From Chromera velia (Eukaryota > Sar > Chromeraceae), in the NCBI GenBank assembly GCA_018398765.1, contig JAHBMJ010002258.1, positions 1 to 20,435 of the forward strand: DNA of 20,435 nt, read 5' to 3'. Both the position numbers and the translations under genes were made by a program. The notes below the pieces were generated by a model, which saw only the letters and a list, made by a program, of their open reading frames with translations, was not told the DNA's origin and did not search any database. Positions 11,301 through 18,479 of the stretch are shown here, one piece after another. The number at the start of each line of letters is the position of its first letter. The stretch's first letter is position 1.

Positions 11301-13783
11301 GAACACCAAGGAAAGCTTCAATCTCCTCTGCAGAGTCTGTCCCTTCGTCTGAAAGCACATTCACATTACGAAGGGAAGGGACTGCATCTATACAAAGAGC
11401 CTCACCCAACAGGGCCAGGCTCGCCCCTCTCTCCTGTCTCTGCTCTCGACCAAACCCAACACTCACCTCCCCCCACCCCAGACTCCCCTCTAAGTCGAGG
11501 GTGCGGAGGTTCGGCAAGTCCCCCTTCTTCAGGACACCCACCAGAGACTCCATGTGCGGCTGCTGGAATCGGCAGTGCCGCATCAGCAGTTCCCGCAGAT
11601 GGGGCAGAAAGGCCACGCACAAGACAGGGCACAGCAGTCTCATTTCAAAAGCGTCAAATCTGTTTCCAGACAAATTCAAAGTCTCCAATTGCAAAGGCTT
11701 CACCTTGATGGCACAGCACAGCAGCTCCAAATACCCTGCATTCAGACCTGTCTCCTCCAGGCTCAGCGTGCGGAGGGATGAGGCCCCCCCTTCTCTGATG
11801 CCCTCGCAAAGAACCCGCATTCCCTCAGAGCCGATAGGAATGCCTGCATGAGAGGGATGAAAAGAAAGTCAGGGAAACAAAACTCTTTCAGGAAAATGTA
11901 AAAAGCTGATTTCACACTGGCGAAACGATCGGGGCTGGGTCTTGCGGTTCACTGCCTGCCTGGTCATTCTTCTTTTTCTTCTTCTTCTTTTTTGTTTTTA
12001 CTTCCAGCCTGGCTCTCTGGAAGGATACTGCTTTCTGTGTCTCGACAAGTCTTTGTGTGATTGCCCCGCCTTCCTCCGTCTCTGCCTTTCAGCGGCTGAC
12101 CGACGCTTTCTGTCTATCTATCTATCTATCTGTATGTGTGTGTGCGTGTATTTGTCTGTCGGTGTTCTTTACTTCGCGCCTCTGTTTGGGTGTGCGTTGC
12201 CTTTTTATGAACAAGCACGCTGCCCATTTCTCTCTCTGGACGTATTCTGTCACCTGACCCTTCAAGGAAAGCGTCTGGACGGAATTCCGGAGGGCCTCTT
12301 TCACCACAGAGGCAGGTGACCTCAACCGCCGCACCGTCTCTCTCAGGCAGTCTCTCGCCTCCCTCTCCCCGTCTGAACCTGCGTGTCTCTGCAGAGACGA
12401 ATCAGCTGCCAGTGCCGAAGCTCCCGACAATCCACTCGTGCTCATCACCACACCCACTGTCTTCCCTCCCTCACCCCTTGGAGAGGCAGAGGAAGAACGA
12501 ACTGCTGCAGGACCATTGGCAGAGAGAAGAGAAGAGAGAGACTGTCAGCGTGCAGTGAAACCGAAGAGAACAATGCAATACACAGAAAAGTGTGTGATGA
12601 GACAGGAAAAGCAAAGCGAGGAAGGTAGGCGGAAAAACAAATGTTAACAAAGCGATCGAGACGCGATCATGCGACGTGCCATTTTCAGGTGTCCAACCGG
12701 AAGCCTCCACATTCCTTCCCGCACTCCCATCGGGACTCTCCCGGTCCTTCCACGGGGACTTCAAGGGACCGGGGGGGGACGCGAAAGAGAAGGAGACGGT
12801 CGGGGCGCGAGTGAGGGGAGTCGATCGAGCTGAATCGTTCGACGGCCCCTGCATTCGGGGAGAAAAAATTCAGGGGGGGGGGTTCACAAAGCAGAATTCG
12901 GGTTTGTATCGGACACAAGGAAAAGTGTAAGTACGCATAGGAAGACGGTGAAGAAAGCACAATCACAACCACACACACCTCGCGTAGGCGTATGTATAGC
13001 AGGGATCGAGATACGACAGACAAACGGAAATTAGTCAAGCAACGCACATGTTGAGACGACTAGAGGGATGAAAGCCCAAAGGAATGGAGGCCGGGTTTTT
13101 TCTTTGTAAGAGAAAAGGACGAACAGATGCACAACGGAAAAGGGGATAGAACCAACCAGCGTGTCCCCCTTAGATGCTCCCCCACCCGACGAAAGAATCA
13201 CCCCCTTTTTGAGAGCGTCAATGCCCCCACTGTCCTGCTGTGACCCTGGTGAGTTCTTCGAAGAGGCCTCCAAAGGAGCGGGGCTTGGGTAGCTGGGCCG
13301 ATCCGCTGGCGGCAGGCAGGGGGAAACGGCGGCTTGGGACGTCCCGTCTGCCCCCTCCCCCCCCCCTTTCTTTGCCCTCAAAGGCGTTGAGCATATCCAA
13401 AAGCCCTCGAAACCCTCTCCTGACCATATGGAGGCAGCCCTCTCGAACACGCTTCCCCGTTCTGTCACCTCTTTGCGGAGAGATGAGACGTCACTGTGAG
13501 AGAGAATCTGGTCGAGAACTGCGTCCCTCTCTTTCAGGATATCGTCTTCACCTTCCCCCTCGCTGCAGGCCAAACACATGATGCAATGGAACGTACACAC
13601 AAGGAAGGAAAGGATCCAATGCACACAGACACACAGCGTACACAGAAGACAATCTAAACGCAGATCAAATGGCCGGATCCAGAAAACCTCTGGCCTGCCT
13701 GCAACAGCAATCTAACGAAACATCTCCACATCCCGTCGGTTGAACGAAAGAAAAAAAGTTTGACAAAACTGAATAATAACTAG

Positions 13784-13828
<45 letters not shown>

Positions 13829-13859
13829 ACACACACACACACACACACACCACACACAA

Positions 13860-13896
<37 letters not shown>

Positions 13897-13914
13897 CACA
13901 CAAACCACACAAAC

Positions 13915-13950
<36 letters not shown>

Positions 13951-16900
13951 CATAATTACAACCTTGTAGACAGACCTGTCGCTTGTGTGTTGTTCCAGCA
14001 GAGCGACCCCCAACTCCAACAACTCCCCCACGTGCTCTCTCTTCAACCAGGAAGCGTACACGTAGTGCTGCAGGCAGGCACGCGTGGTACCGAGGGGTGG
14101 GAATGAAGGCGAAAAAATCGACGAAAAGCGCAGACGCACGCACGCGCGGAAAATGAGGTGGGGGCACGGAAGACTAGGACGACGAAAAAGGATGGATACG
14201 AAAATGCAGTAAGTAAGATAAAGAGTCACAGACAGAAAAAAAAAGAGGTGCGGGCGAAAAAAAAAAAAAACTACAAGAAGAGACGGAACGACAGATGCAG
14301 GGCGACAGACGCAGAAGAGGTTGACCCCTACTTTCCACAGAACCAAAAAGAATGGCTCAAAAACACGAGGGCAGTGAAAAGAGAGACAAAGTGAACGAAA
14401 AGAGGTTCCGGAATTCGAACCATGTGTGTGTGAAAGGTGGCCCTCCTTTATGCAATAAATTCACGACCTTTAGTTTCTTCCCAAGATTCCTTCTTTCTTC
14501 CTCCTCTTCTTCCTGACTGGAGGGAGCCCCAAGAGAGAAGAAAGGGAAATTAAGTTGGGGCACTCACTGACTTCCAACCCCTTTATGAAAAACATCCGTC
14601 CCACAGATTCAGACCACACTGAGTGAAGACTGACTGACCACCATCACCCCCTCAAACAGACACGAAAACTCCCATCCCAGACCCCAGGGCTCCACCTTCA
14701 CCCGCTGGAGGTTCATCGGTACACTGCAGAGAGAGCCGTGGGAGGCGGTTTCGATGTGTCTATCTACCCACAGAAGACGCGAGGAAGGAGAAGACAGAAG
14801 AACAAGGCAGGAAACAGGCAGAAAAATGTATGCCGCCGCGACAATGCCAACATGTCCCCCCATTCGAGAATTAAGCCACTGGAAGGAAGCAAAAGACGCC
14901 CACCGATCAATTCAGGCCTACTTCTCTCTCCGTTCTTTCTTTTTGTCCTCTTGCAGACTTACCGCACAGGCAGCGCTTTCTTGGGCCTCGCCGCTTTCCT
15001 CACCATCTGCAGTCATCACAGTGAAGCCTCGTAGATGCATATGCGCAAGTCGTTCTTTTCTTGTATCGGTATGAAGGAAAGCTTTCGGTATCCGAAAAGA
15101 CAACCGACTGGTAGAGAGCCAGTCACGGAACTGGGGTGGGCGTGGAGGGCACCGGTGTCCTCCAGTGTATTAATATACTTGTTTTCGTGTATCGATTAGC
15201 TTTGCATGCAGACAGAGGGCTCTGATGCTGAATTCGTGTCGACAGTGTTTTCTCTTCTCTCTCCCGTTGAGAACACGAAAGCGGGGGGAGCACAAGGAAG
15301 GGGAAGCGAAAGAGAGGAATCCGAAGATGTAACCATGCAGAGTGAAGGCAGGGAGACAAGCGAAGACGTTCCAGAGATGACGAAGGCCTCCAAAGGACCA
15401 CAGACAGAAGAAGTGTTGGGAAAAGAGAAAAAAAGTGTTAGCGGCGTGGGACTGACTGACACAGGGAAAGGGAGAGAGATGAAGGGAATTAATGAGGGAG
15501 AGGAGGCGCTGCCCGATCTTCGGCACCTCTACGGACTTCGGGTCGCCCTCTGCAGAAAGAACCAGATCGAGAGACACACGGGAATAAAAAAAGGCACACA
15601 GGAAGACAAGCATGAGCACACAAAGGCCTAGACATTTCCTGTGAAAGATCCTGAAGGAAGATTTGTAGCGACAAAGCATTCACCCCTGCCAAGTGTTTGC
15701 TTCCAAGGGACGCTCTTGTTCCTTTCCCTTGCCCCTTCGTTCTTTTCTTACACTCACCCTTTACCCCCCCTCCTTCTCTTCCCTTGCCTTCTCTTATGTT
15801 TTTCTTTTTTCAGCTTTACAACAACAGGCAAAGGGCTTCACAGAATCCTCGCTACGTTTATTAATTGCGGTCTGTGCATGTCTGCATCTCGTGATACATC
15901 CAGACATTGCCTCCCATCGAGTTTTTGTTGTCGGGCTACATTCTACACTTGGCCTTTCTCGAAAGTTTCCTATTTATCTGTTTTGTCACAGAATCATGCA
16001 AAGACCGTCTCGTCTTTCTTCCTTTCGTTCTTGCTTCTTCTTCTTCCGACCGCCTGCCTGCCTGCCTGACTGACTGACAGACTTTCCATGTCCTCCACCC
16101 GGAATCTGATGGCTGAAGTCGGCGCTGCTGCCTGCAACTCTGTCAAGAAGAGAATCCTCTCATCGTCCGAGCTCAGCGTGTCCCACTCCAAGAAGTCGAA
16201 GTTGATGACCTCAATCTTCTCACGGGACTGCGTCGAGTCCCGCGCCAGAGAGATCAGCTTGGAAAGAAGCTTCTCCCCATCTGGCAAGGCACCGAGCTTC
16301 TCGGACTCCGAGTGTCTCCTCAGGCACCGACGAATAGTCGAAAAGTCCGTCTGGGCCCTTGAGACAGTGTCGCGTCGAATGCGCTCAAGCCAACCTCGGG
16401 GTTGGCACTTCGTTGTGCCTGTGAAGGGTTCCTTCACTATCCACGTCTTCATTGCTGCCGTCTGCTCATGTGGCTCTAGAGCCTTTGGGATTTCTATCTT
16501 GGTCTCCCGATCGAATGTGACAGGCACACCCTTCAAATCCGTTTGCAGAAAATCCAGGAACTCCTGAAAGAGAAGAAGCGGGTCCTCTGAAAAGAGAGGA
16601 GTGGAAGGACGAGACTCGGGGAGGGTCCACATCTTCACCTCCCCTGCCGTCTCCTTGTCCGTCTCCGTCTCTGTCCGGAAACAGGTGATCAGATGGCTCA
16701 CGGGTTTCTCTCGGTGGGAACACAGGAAGAGGAGAATCAGCATGAACGTGTAGGCATTCGGGTATCCGCTCTTGGGCTGGAAGGTATCTGAGTGCTTGCG
16801 CACCCAGAGCTTCAAGATCATCACAGCCAACCGGACATTATCGTCCTCTGCCCAGTTCACTGCCTTCCACACATGCTGGGCCTTCCAGAAAGGCTCTGTG

Positions 16901-17292
16901 CTGAAGGAGGCCTTCTGGGTGACGTCCAACTGGACCCCCGTCTCCTTGTGCCGGACGAGGAGACGCCAGTCGGAAATATTCTCATCGACAACAAATTCGA
17001 CATTCTCGGGAGCTTCAAGGGCGCGCCTGGTCGCTGCAAGGTTCCGGTCATCTGGACACGAAATATCGCAGTCAGAGTCGGGTAGAGCGATGCGTTGAGT
17101 CCAGCTGCCGTGCTGCTGGGTCTCGACGCCGTACTGTTTCAGGAGAGCACCGAACGAAGAGGCTACCTCCGACACCACAGTCTCCCGCTTGTCGACTGCC
17201 TCTATCAACTCAGAGAAAAGTCCCGCCCTCTCCTCCGGCACCGCATGCACGAGCCTGTCAAAAGACCACGCAGGCACGTGAGAAAATGCCAT
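5075..17292 (-). CDS. multi-exon protein: TUTase/poly(A) polymerase-like domain, LRR region and three copies of a novel module
   Basis: Nineteen exons, each listed separately, join without a frame error into 1,910 codons plus an unresolved 3' end. Order in the protein: Cid1/Trf4-type nucleotidyltransferase (~1-315), module copy 1 (~335-570), low-complexity linker (~570-750), RI-type LRRs (~760-1300), module copy 2 (~1330-1560), linker, module copy 3 (~1620-1855). The ATG at 17292 has an in-frame TGA shortly upstream. No signal peptide or membrane segment is seen, so the protein is probably cytosolic or nuclear. The nucleotidyltransferase family adds U or A to RNA 3' ends; LRRs bind proteins; the module's role is unknown. 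One gene is favoured because the linker exons and LRR exons join in phase and because copies 2 and 3 share an exon. A split into two genes (nucleotidyltransferase plus one module; LRR plus two modules) cannot be excluded without cDNA. Confidence 0.7.
5706..5731. repeat. (GAAA)n-like microsatellite
   Basis: Short imperfect GAAA/GGAA run in the D3-E3 intron. On the sense strand it is a CU-rich tract starting within ten bases of the D3 donor. Confidence 0.7.
5740..5828 (-). CDS. exon 18: module segment D3
   Basis: This is an 89-nt exon, phase 0 to 2, with acceptor GTGTGCAG|CAC and donor AG|GTCCGT. It codes HYVYVSWLTRERILELLD and then SALELLRPRTG. It is the most diverged D copy (Lys to Thr, EQH lost). 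Confidence 0.8.
6037..6121 (-). CDS. exon 17: module segment C3
   Basis: This is an 85-nt exon, phase 2 to 0, with acceptor GTGCATGCAG|C and donor GTG|GTCAGT. It codes VLINLQRVKVEPWG and LGWEFACLFEEVMV. It is nearly the same as C1. The upstream intron ends in (CT)n/(TG)n directly before the acceptor. Confidence 0.8.
6129..6250. repeat. compound (CA)n(GA)n microsatellite
   Basis: Two rounds of (CA)n followed by (GA)n, in the X3-C3 intron. On the sense strand it is (CT)n(GT)n ending just before the C3 acceptor. Confidence 0.95.
6469..6518 (-). CDS. exon 16: micro-exon X3 of the module
   Basis: This is a 50-nt exon, phase 0 to 2, with acceptor GTGTGCAG and donor AGAG|GTGAGG. It codes KMRKWVPPKKQPAQAQ, matching X2 in MRKW-P-KK. 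Confidence 0.65.
6796..6899 (-). CDS. exon 15: module segment B3
   Basis: This is a 104-nt exon, phase 1 to 0, with acceptor CTGCTTGCAG|GC and donor TGC|GTCAGT. It codes MEVQMQYTEDRELPLVAKRL and ends in MQLSPFPC. A second in-phase acceptor at 6873 would shorten it by nine codons; the upstream one has the better pyrimidine context. Confidence 0.75.
7323..7897 (-). CDS. exon 14: module segment E2, linker and segment A3 in one exon
   Basis: This is a 575-nt exon, phase 2 to 1. The E2 core reads LLDHLLSHRGVGTLRKQV, AAAAIWAQKGFEKLWTCSAP. Next comes a Lys/Glu/Gly/Ser-rich linker of ~65 residues and then A3 (QAKIEQITFNLVEWRDL, DRILFLTRLQAEAPPAAI). This exon physically links copies 2 and 3, proving they belong to one gene. 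The donor is GAAA|GTCAGT. Confidence 0.85.
8243..8318. repeat. compound (CA)n(GA)n microsatellite
   Basis: Lies in the D2-E2 intron. The (CT)n side, on the sense strand, begins directly after the D2 donor. Confidence 0.95.
8325..8413 (-). CDS. exon 13: module segment D2
   Basis: This is an 89-nt exon, phase 0 to 2, with acceptor GCATGCAG|TAT and donor AG|GTCGGC. It codes YYVYASWLKREHMMDLLE and then RAVELLEQHSE. The intron begins with (CT)n then (TG)n immediately after the donor. Confidence 0.8.
8738..8822 (-). CDS. exon 12: module segment C2
   Basis: This is an 85-nt exon, phase 2 to 0, with acceptor GCTTGCAG|G and donor GCG|GTCAGT. It codes VPSSMQRVKLEPCSLAWDF and then ACPLEGGTA. It is the most diverged of the three C segments. 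Confidence 0.8.
9141..9196 (-). CDS. exon 11: micro-exon X2 of the module
   Basis: This is a 56-nt exon, phase 0 to 2, with acceptor CCATGCAG and donor AAAG|GTTAGC. It codes RMRKWTPSKKRKQTPILQ. MRKW-P-KK is shared with X3. An alternative frame reads as an acidic peptide but does not join its neighbours in phase. Confidence 0.65.
9501..9598 (-). CDS. exon 10: module segment B2
   Basis: This is a 98-nt exon, phase 1 to 0, with acceptor GTGTTGCAG|TG and donor TGT|GTCAGT. It codes VEGASIEEDRDVPATAKRL and ends in LQLSPFPC. It is closer to B3 than to B1. Confidence 0.8.
10014..11843 (-). CDS. exon 9: LRR region plus module segment A2
   Basis: This is an 1,830-nt exon, phase 1 to 1, coding ~610 residues. 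Long ribonuclease-inhibitor-type LRRs recur through most of it: LRTLSLEETGL, LETLNLSGNRF, LRTLDLEG, LEVLDLSV, LESLNVSG, LSEIDLSNCDL, VTDLSLRGNL and LKRLDLDD, most followed by an Ala/Leu-rich helix. Such arrays are typical of RanGAP and NLR-type proteins and act as protein-binding surfaces. No nucleotide-binding NACHT/NB-ARC domain is seen. The C-terminal ~65 residues are module segment A2 (KGKIEQITFNLVEWRDL, DRILFLTRLQAEAPPAAI). A 42-base stretch at 10242-10283 may be a mini-intron. The donor is GAAG|GTCAGG. Confidence 0.8.
12259..12504 (-). CDS. exon 8: linker and first LRR half
   Basis: This is a 246-nt exon, phase 1 to 1, with an acceptor after a long CT tract (CCTGCAG|CA) and donor AAGG|GTCAGG. 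It starts in Ser/Gly-rich linker and ends with EALRNSVQTLSLKG, the front of an LRR. That repeat is completed by exon 9 (IPIGSEGMRVLCEGI), which strongly supports this junction. Confidence 0.7.
12698..12848 (-). CDS. exon 7: low-complexity linker exon
   Basis: This is a 151-nt exon, phase 0 to 1, with a strong acceptor (pyrimidine tract, GAATGCAG) and donor CCG|GTTGGA. The Ser/Pro/Gly-rich peptide begins GPSNDSARSTPLTRAP and has no domain signature. It is supported only by phase agreement with both neighbours and by the splice sites, so it is less certain than the module exons. Confidence 0.5.
13157..13562 (-). CDS. exon 6: module segment E1 and start of linker
   Basis: This is a 406-nt exon, phase 2 to 0, with acceptor GCCTGCAG|C. 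It codes an acidic start (EGEGEDD), the E core (LSHSDVSSLRKEVTERG, FERAASIW, FEGFWICSTPL), then a Gly/Ser/Pro-rich linker. About 175 bases (13329-13505) are roughly 95% identical to exon E3. The phase-0 donor CTG|GTTGGT is chosen to join exon 7; the frame would otherwise run to a TAA at 13031. Confidence 0.75.
13784..13945. repeat. long interrupted (CA)n microsatellite
   Basis: Several (CA)n blocks separated by short interruptions (AACTA, AATTA, AACC) in the D1-E1 intron. It is the same intron position as the copy-2 microsatellite. Confidence 0.95.
13976..14067 (-). CDS. exon 5: module segment D1
   Basis: This is a 92-nt exon, phase 0 to 2, with acceptor CTGCAG|CAC and donor AG|GTCTGT. It codes HYVYASWLKREHVGELLE and continues with LGVALLEQHTSD. 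The downstream intron soon enters a long (TG)n tract on the sense strand. Confidence 0.8.
14639..14723 (-). CDS. exon 4: module segment C1
   Basis: This is an 85-nt exon, phase 2 to 0, with acceptor CTCTCTGCAG|T and donor GTG|GTCAGT. It codes VPMNLQRVKVEPWG and then LGWEFSCLFEGVMV. All three C exons are exactly 85 nt long. Confidence 0.8.
14963..15006 (-). CDS. exon 3: micro-exon X1 of the module
   Basis: This is a 44-nt exon, phase 0 to 2, with acceptor ACTGCAG and canonical donor CG|GTAAGT. It codes MVRKAARPKKALPV. It was found because the adjoining C exon needs an incoming phase of 2. Its frame, position and basic RK...PKK pattern match the X exons of the other two copies. Confidence 0.65.
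15461..15549 (-). CDS. exon 2: module segment B1
   Basis: This is an 89-nt exon, phase 1 to 0, with acceptor TTTCTGCAG|AG and donor TGT|GTCAGT. It codes GDPKSVEVPKIGQRLLSL and ends in LHLSPFPC, the signature that ends all three B segments. Confidence 0.8.
16083..17292 (-). CDS. exon 1: nucleotidyltransferase domain plus module segment A1
   Basis: This exon codes for 403 residues. The catalytic core reads QHGSWTQRIALPDSDCDISC: Gly62-Ser63, then Asp74 and Asp76 as the D-x-D metal-binding pair, with the third carboxylate probably Asp123 in GVQLDVTQ. The central PAP-type helices include LAVMILKLWVRKHSD (~156-169) and SGYPNAYTFMLILLFLC (~175-191), close to the Cid1/Trf4 pattern. KEPFTGTTKCQPRG (~287-300) matches the place of the PAP-associated EDPF...N motif. 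All three acidic residues are present, so activity is plausible; U versus A specificity cannot be told. Residues ~335-403 are module segment A1 (EKIEVINFDFLEW, then ERILFLTELQAAAP). It ends in a phase-1 donor, GAAA|GTCTGT. The gene symbol is left empty because orthology is unknown. Confidence 0.85.
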
Positions 17293-17637
17293 GACGGGTG
17301 CTTCGTCACATCAACATTCCTCCGTCAAGAAAGGTGCATAATTAATTCAGTTGGAGACGGCTACCTACACTGCAACATCCAGAAAATTACAAGCTCAACG
17401 ACTGGCTACGATGAAAAACCTCATGTACCCTGCTTTCTCCCATGAGAATCTTGTGCAGTGGGGAACAAAGTCACAACCCCGCTCTTGTGGACCTGCGCAT
17501 ATATTAATACAATCCTATTAATAGCTCTTCTGCAATTAGATCGCGATGACAGCCAGGGGCGGAAATGTCTATGGACGAGTTGCGCGGAAAAGCGAAATTT
17601 GTCGATTTTTGTCCGCACGTACACGCTTAAAAATTAA
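17293..17637 (-). promoter_or_regulatory. 5' flank of the nucleotidyltransferase-LRR gene
   Basis: About 345 bases upstream of the ATG with no open frame in phase (an in-frame TGA lies shortly upstream). It should hold the 5' UTR and core promoter of the minus-strand gene, but no TATA-like or initiator element could be assigned. Coding homology to the module was not seen. Confidence 0.35.
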
Positions 17638-17692
17638 GGTCCCCGGCCCGGGGACCGGCCGCGCGGCGCGGTCCCCGGCGCGCGGGGCGATA
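17638..17692. promoter_or_regulatory. GC-rich palindromic cluster of unknown role
   Basis: An abrupt ~55-bp block of almost pure G/C between AT-rich flanks. GGTCCCCGG at 17638 is followed by its inverse CCGGGGACC ending at 17656, and GGTCCCCGG recurs at 17670. It could be a protein-binding site or a hairpin; there is no evidence for transcription. Confidence 0.4.
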
Positions 17693-17716
17693 CCCATGCA
17701 CGCAGATCATTTCAGC

Positions 17717-17717
<1 letters not shown>

Positions 17718-17744
<27 letters not shown>
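17718..17744. repeat. (TA)n microsatellite
   Basis: About 13 TA dinucleotides just beyond the GC-rich block. Confidence 0.9.
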
Positions 17745-17748
<4 letters not shown>

Positions 17749-18008
17749 ATTGAGGGTTTTTTCATGCATGCCGCGTCCCCATATATGAGAAGCGGATCTA
17801 ACCTAGTTTGTCGATTTGTTCCATCCTACGACTACCAGCGACGAAAATAGGTGTGACTTTGATCACCCTGATACAGCTGATCAATTGCGGCCTCACAACA
17901 GGTTGGACAATCAAAAGAGAGAGAAAAGAGACAGAGGGGATGCAGAGCAGAACCTTCGAAACCCTTCAGTTCTTTCATTGAAAAAAGACTACCTTTTTAA
18001 TCAGAAAG

Positions 18009-18474
18009 ACTTTAATTGTGCAGAGGTGTATCCTGCACGTCTTCCATCCCTTCAAAGAACTCCTGCTTTAAACACCCCATCAAAACTCTTTCTTTAAACT
18101 CAGTTCCTAAAACTTTTCTGATTCATTTATTTGCCCTTTTACCCATCCCTCTTCTGTCTTCTCGCATTGCCAAAAAAATTCTTTCAGTTTGCGCCCTCCC
18201 GGTCAAAAAACCTGGAGAACGCAGCCACTTCCCTCCTGAGCAGACCCTCGGGCTGGGTGGGCGTTCTCCGGGTCTTTTGACCGGGAGGGCGCAAACTGAA
18301 AGAATTTCTTTGGCAATGCGAGAAGACAGAAGAGGGATAGGTAAACGGGCAAACAAATGAATCGGAAAAGTTTTGGGAAGTGAGTTTAAAAAAAGAGTTT
18401 TGATGGGGTGTTTAAAGCAGGAGTTCTTTGAAGGGATGGAAGACGTGCGGGATACACCTCTGCACAATTAAAGT
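18009..18474. repeat. long inverted repeat (214-bp arms, 38-nt loop)
   Basis: Left arm 18009-18222 and right arm 18261-18474 are reverse complements with 11 mismatches and no gaps by my alignment (about 95%). The spacer is 18223-18260. The outer ends are ACTTTAATTGTGCAGAGG and its complement. The arms give matching pairs of 114-codon open frames on opposite strands, a by-product of symmetry rather than genes. No transposase and no clear target-site duplication were found, so a foldback/MITE-like element or a hairpin RNA source are both possible. Confidence 0.9.
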
Positions 18475-18479
18475 ATATA

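Larger units (their letters stand above)
13360..16290 (-). repeat. module copy 1 (exon series A1-B1-X1-C1-D1-E1)
   Basis: First copy of the intragenic repeat, ~230 residues after splicing. Intron phases at the five internal joins are 1, 0, 2, 0, 2, the same as in copies 2 and 3. No known domain was recognised; the sequence is Leu-rich and looks mainly helical. Confidence 0.8.

Noticed and set aside
9943-11820. LRR region treated as a separate gene starting at the ATG at 11820
   Set aside because: A strong acceptor lies just upstream and the preceding exon supplies the missing half of the first LRR, so this ATG is internal.
13031-13156. E1 reading on to the TAA at 13031 as the end of a separate nucleotidyltransferase gene
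   Set aside because: The extension resembles intron sequence (hydrophobic, pyrimidine-rich) and has no counterpart in E2 or E3, while the GTTGGT donor joins the next exon in phase. Not fully excluded.
13784-13945. Regular blocks with short interruptions considered as a CRISPR-like array
   Set aside because: The blocks are simple (CA)n with 5-10 base interruptions; there are no uniform spacers, and the setting is a eukaryotic intron.
6102-14704. Shorter 66-nt version of the C exons joined directly to B in phase 0
   Set aside because: It works in frame in all three copies, but the 85-nt version has better acceptors and fits the three X micro-exons in phase. Kept only as a possible alternative splice form.
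18016-18467. Two 114-codon open frames on opposite strands with nearly the same protein
   Set aside because: They are produced by the inverted repeat symmetry; both read through the loop, match no known protein type and have no codon bias.
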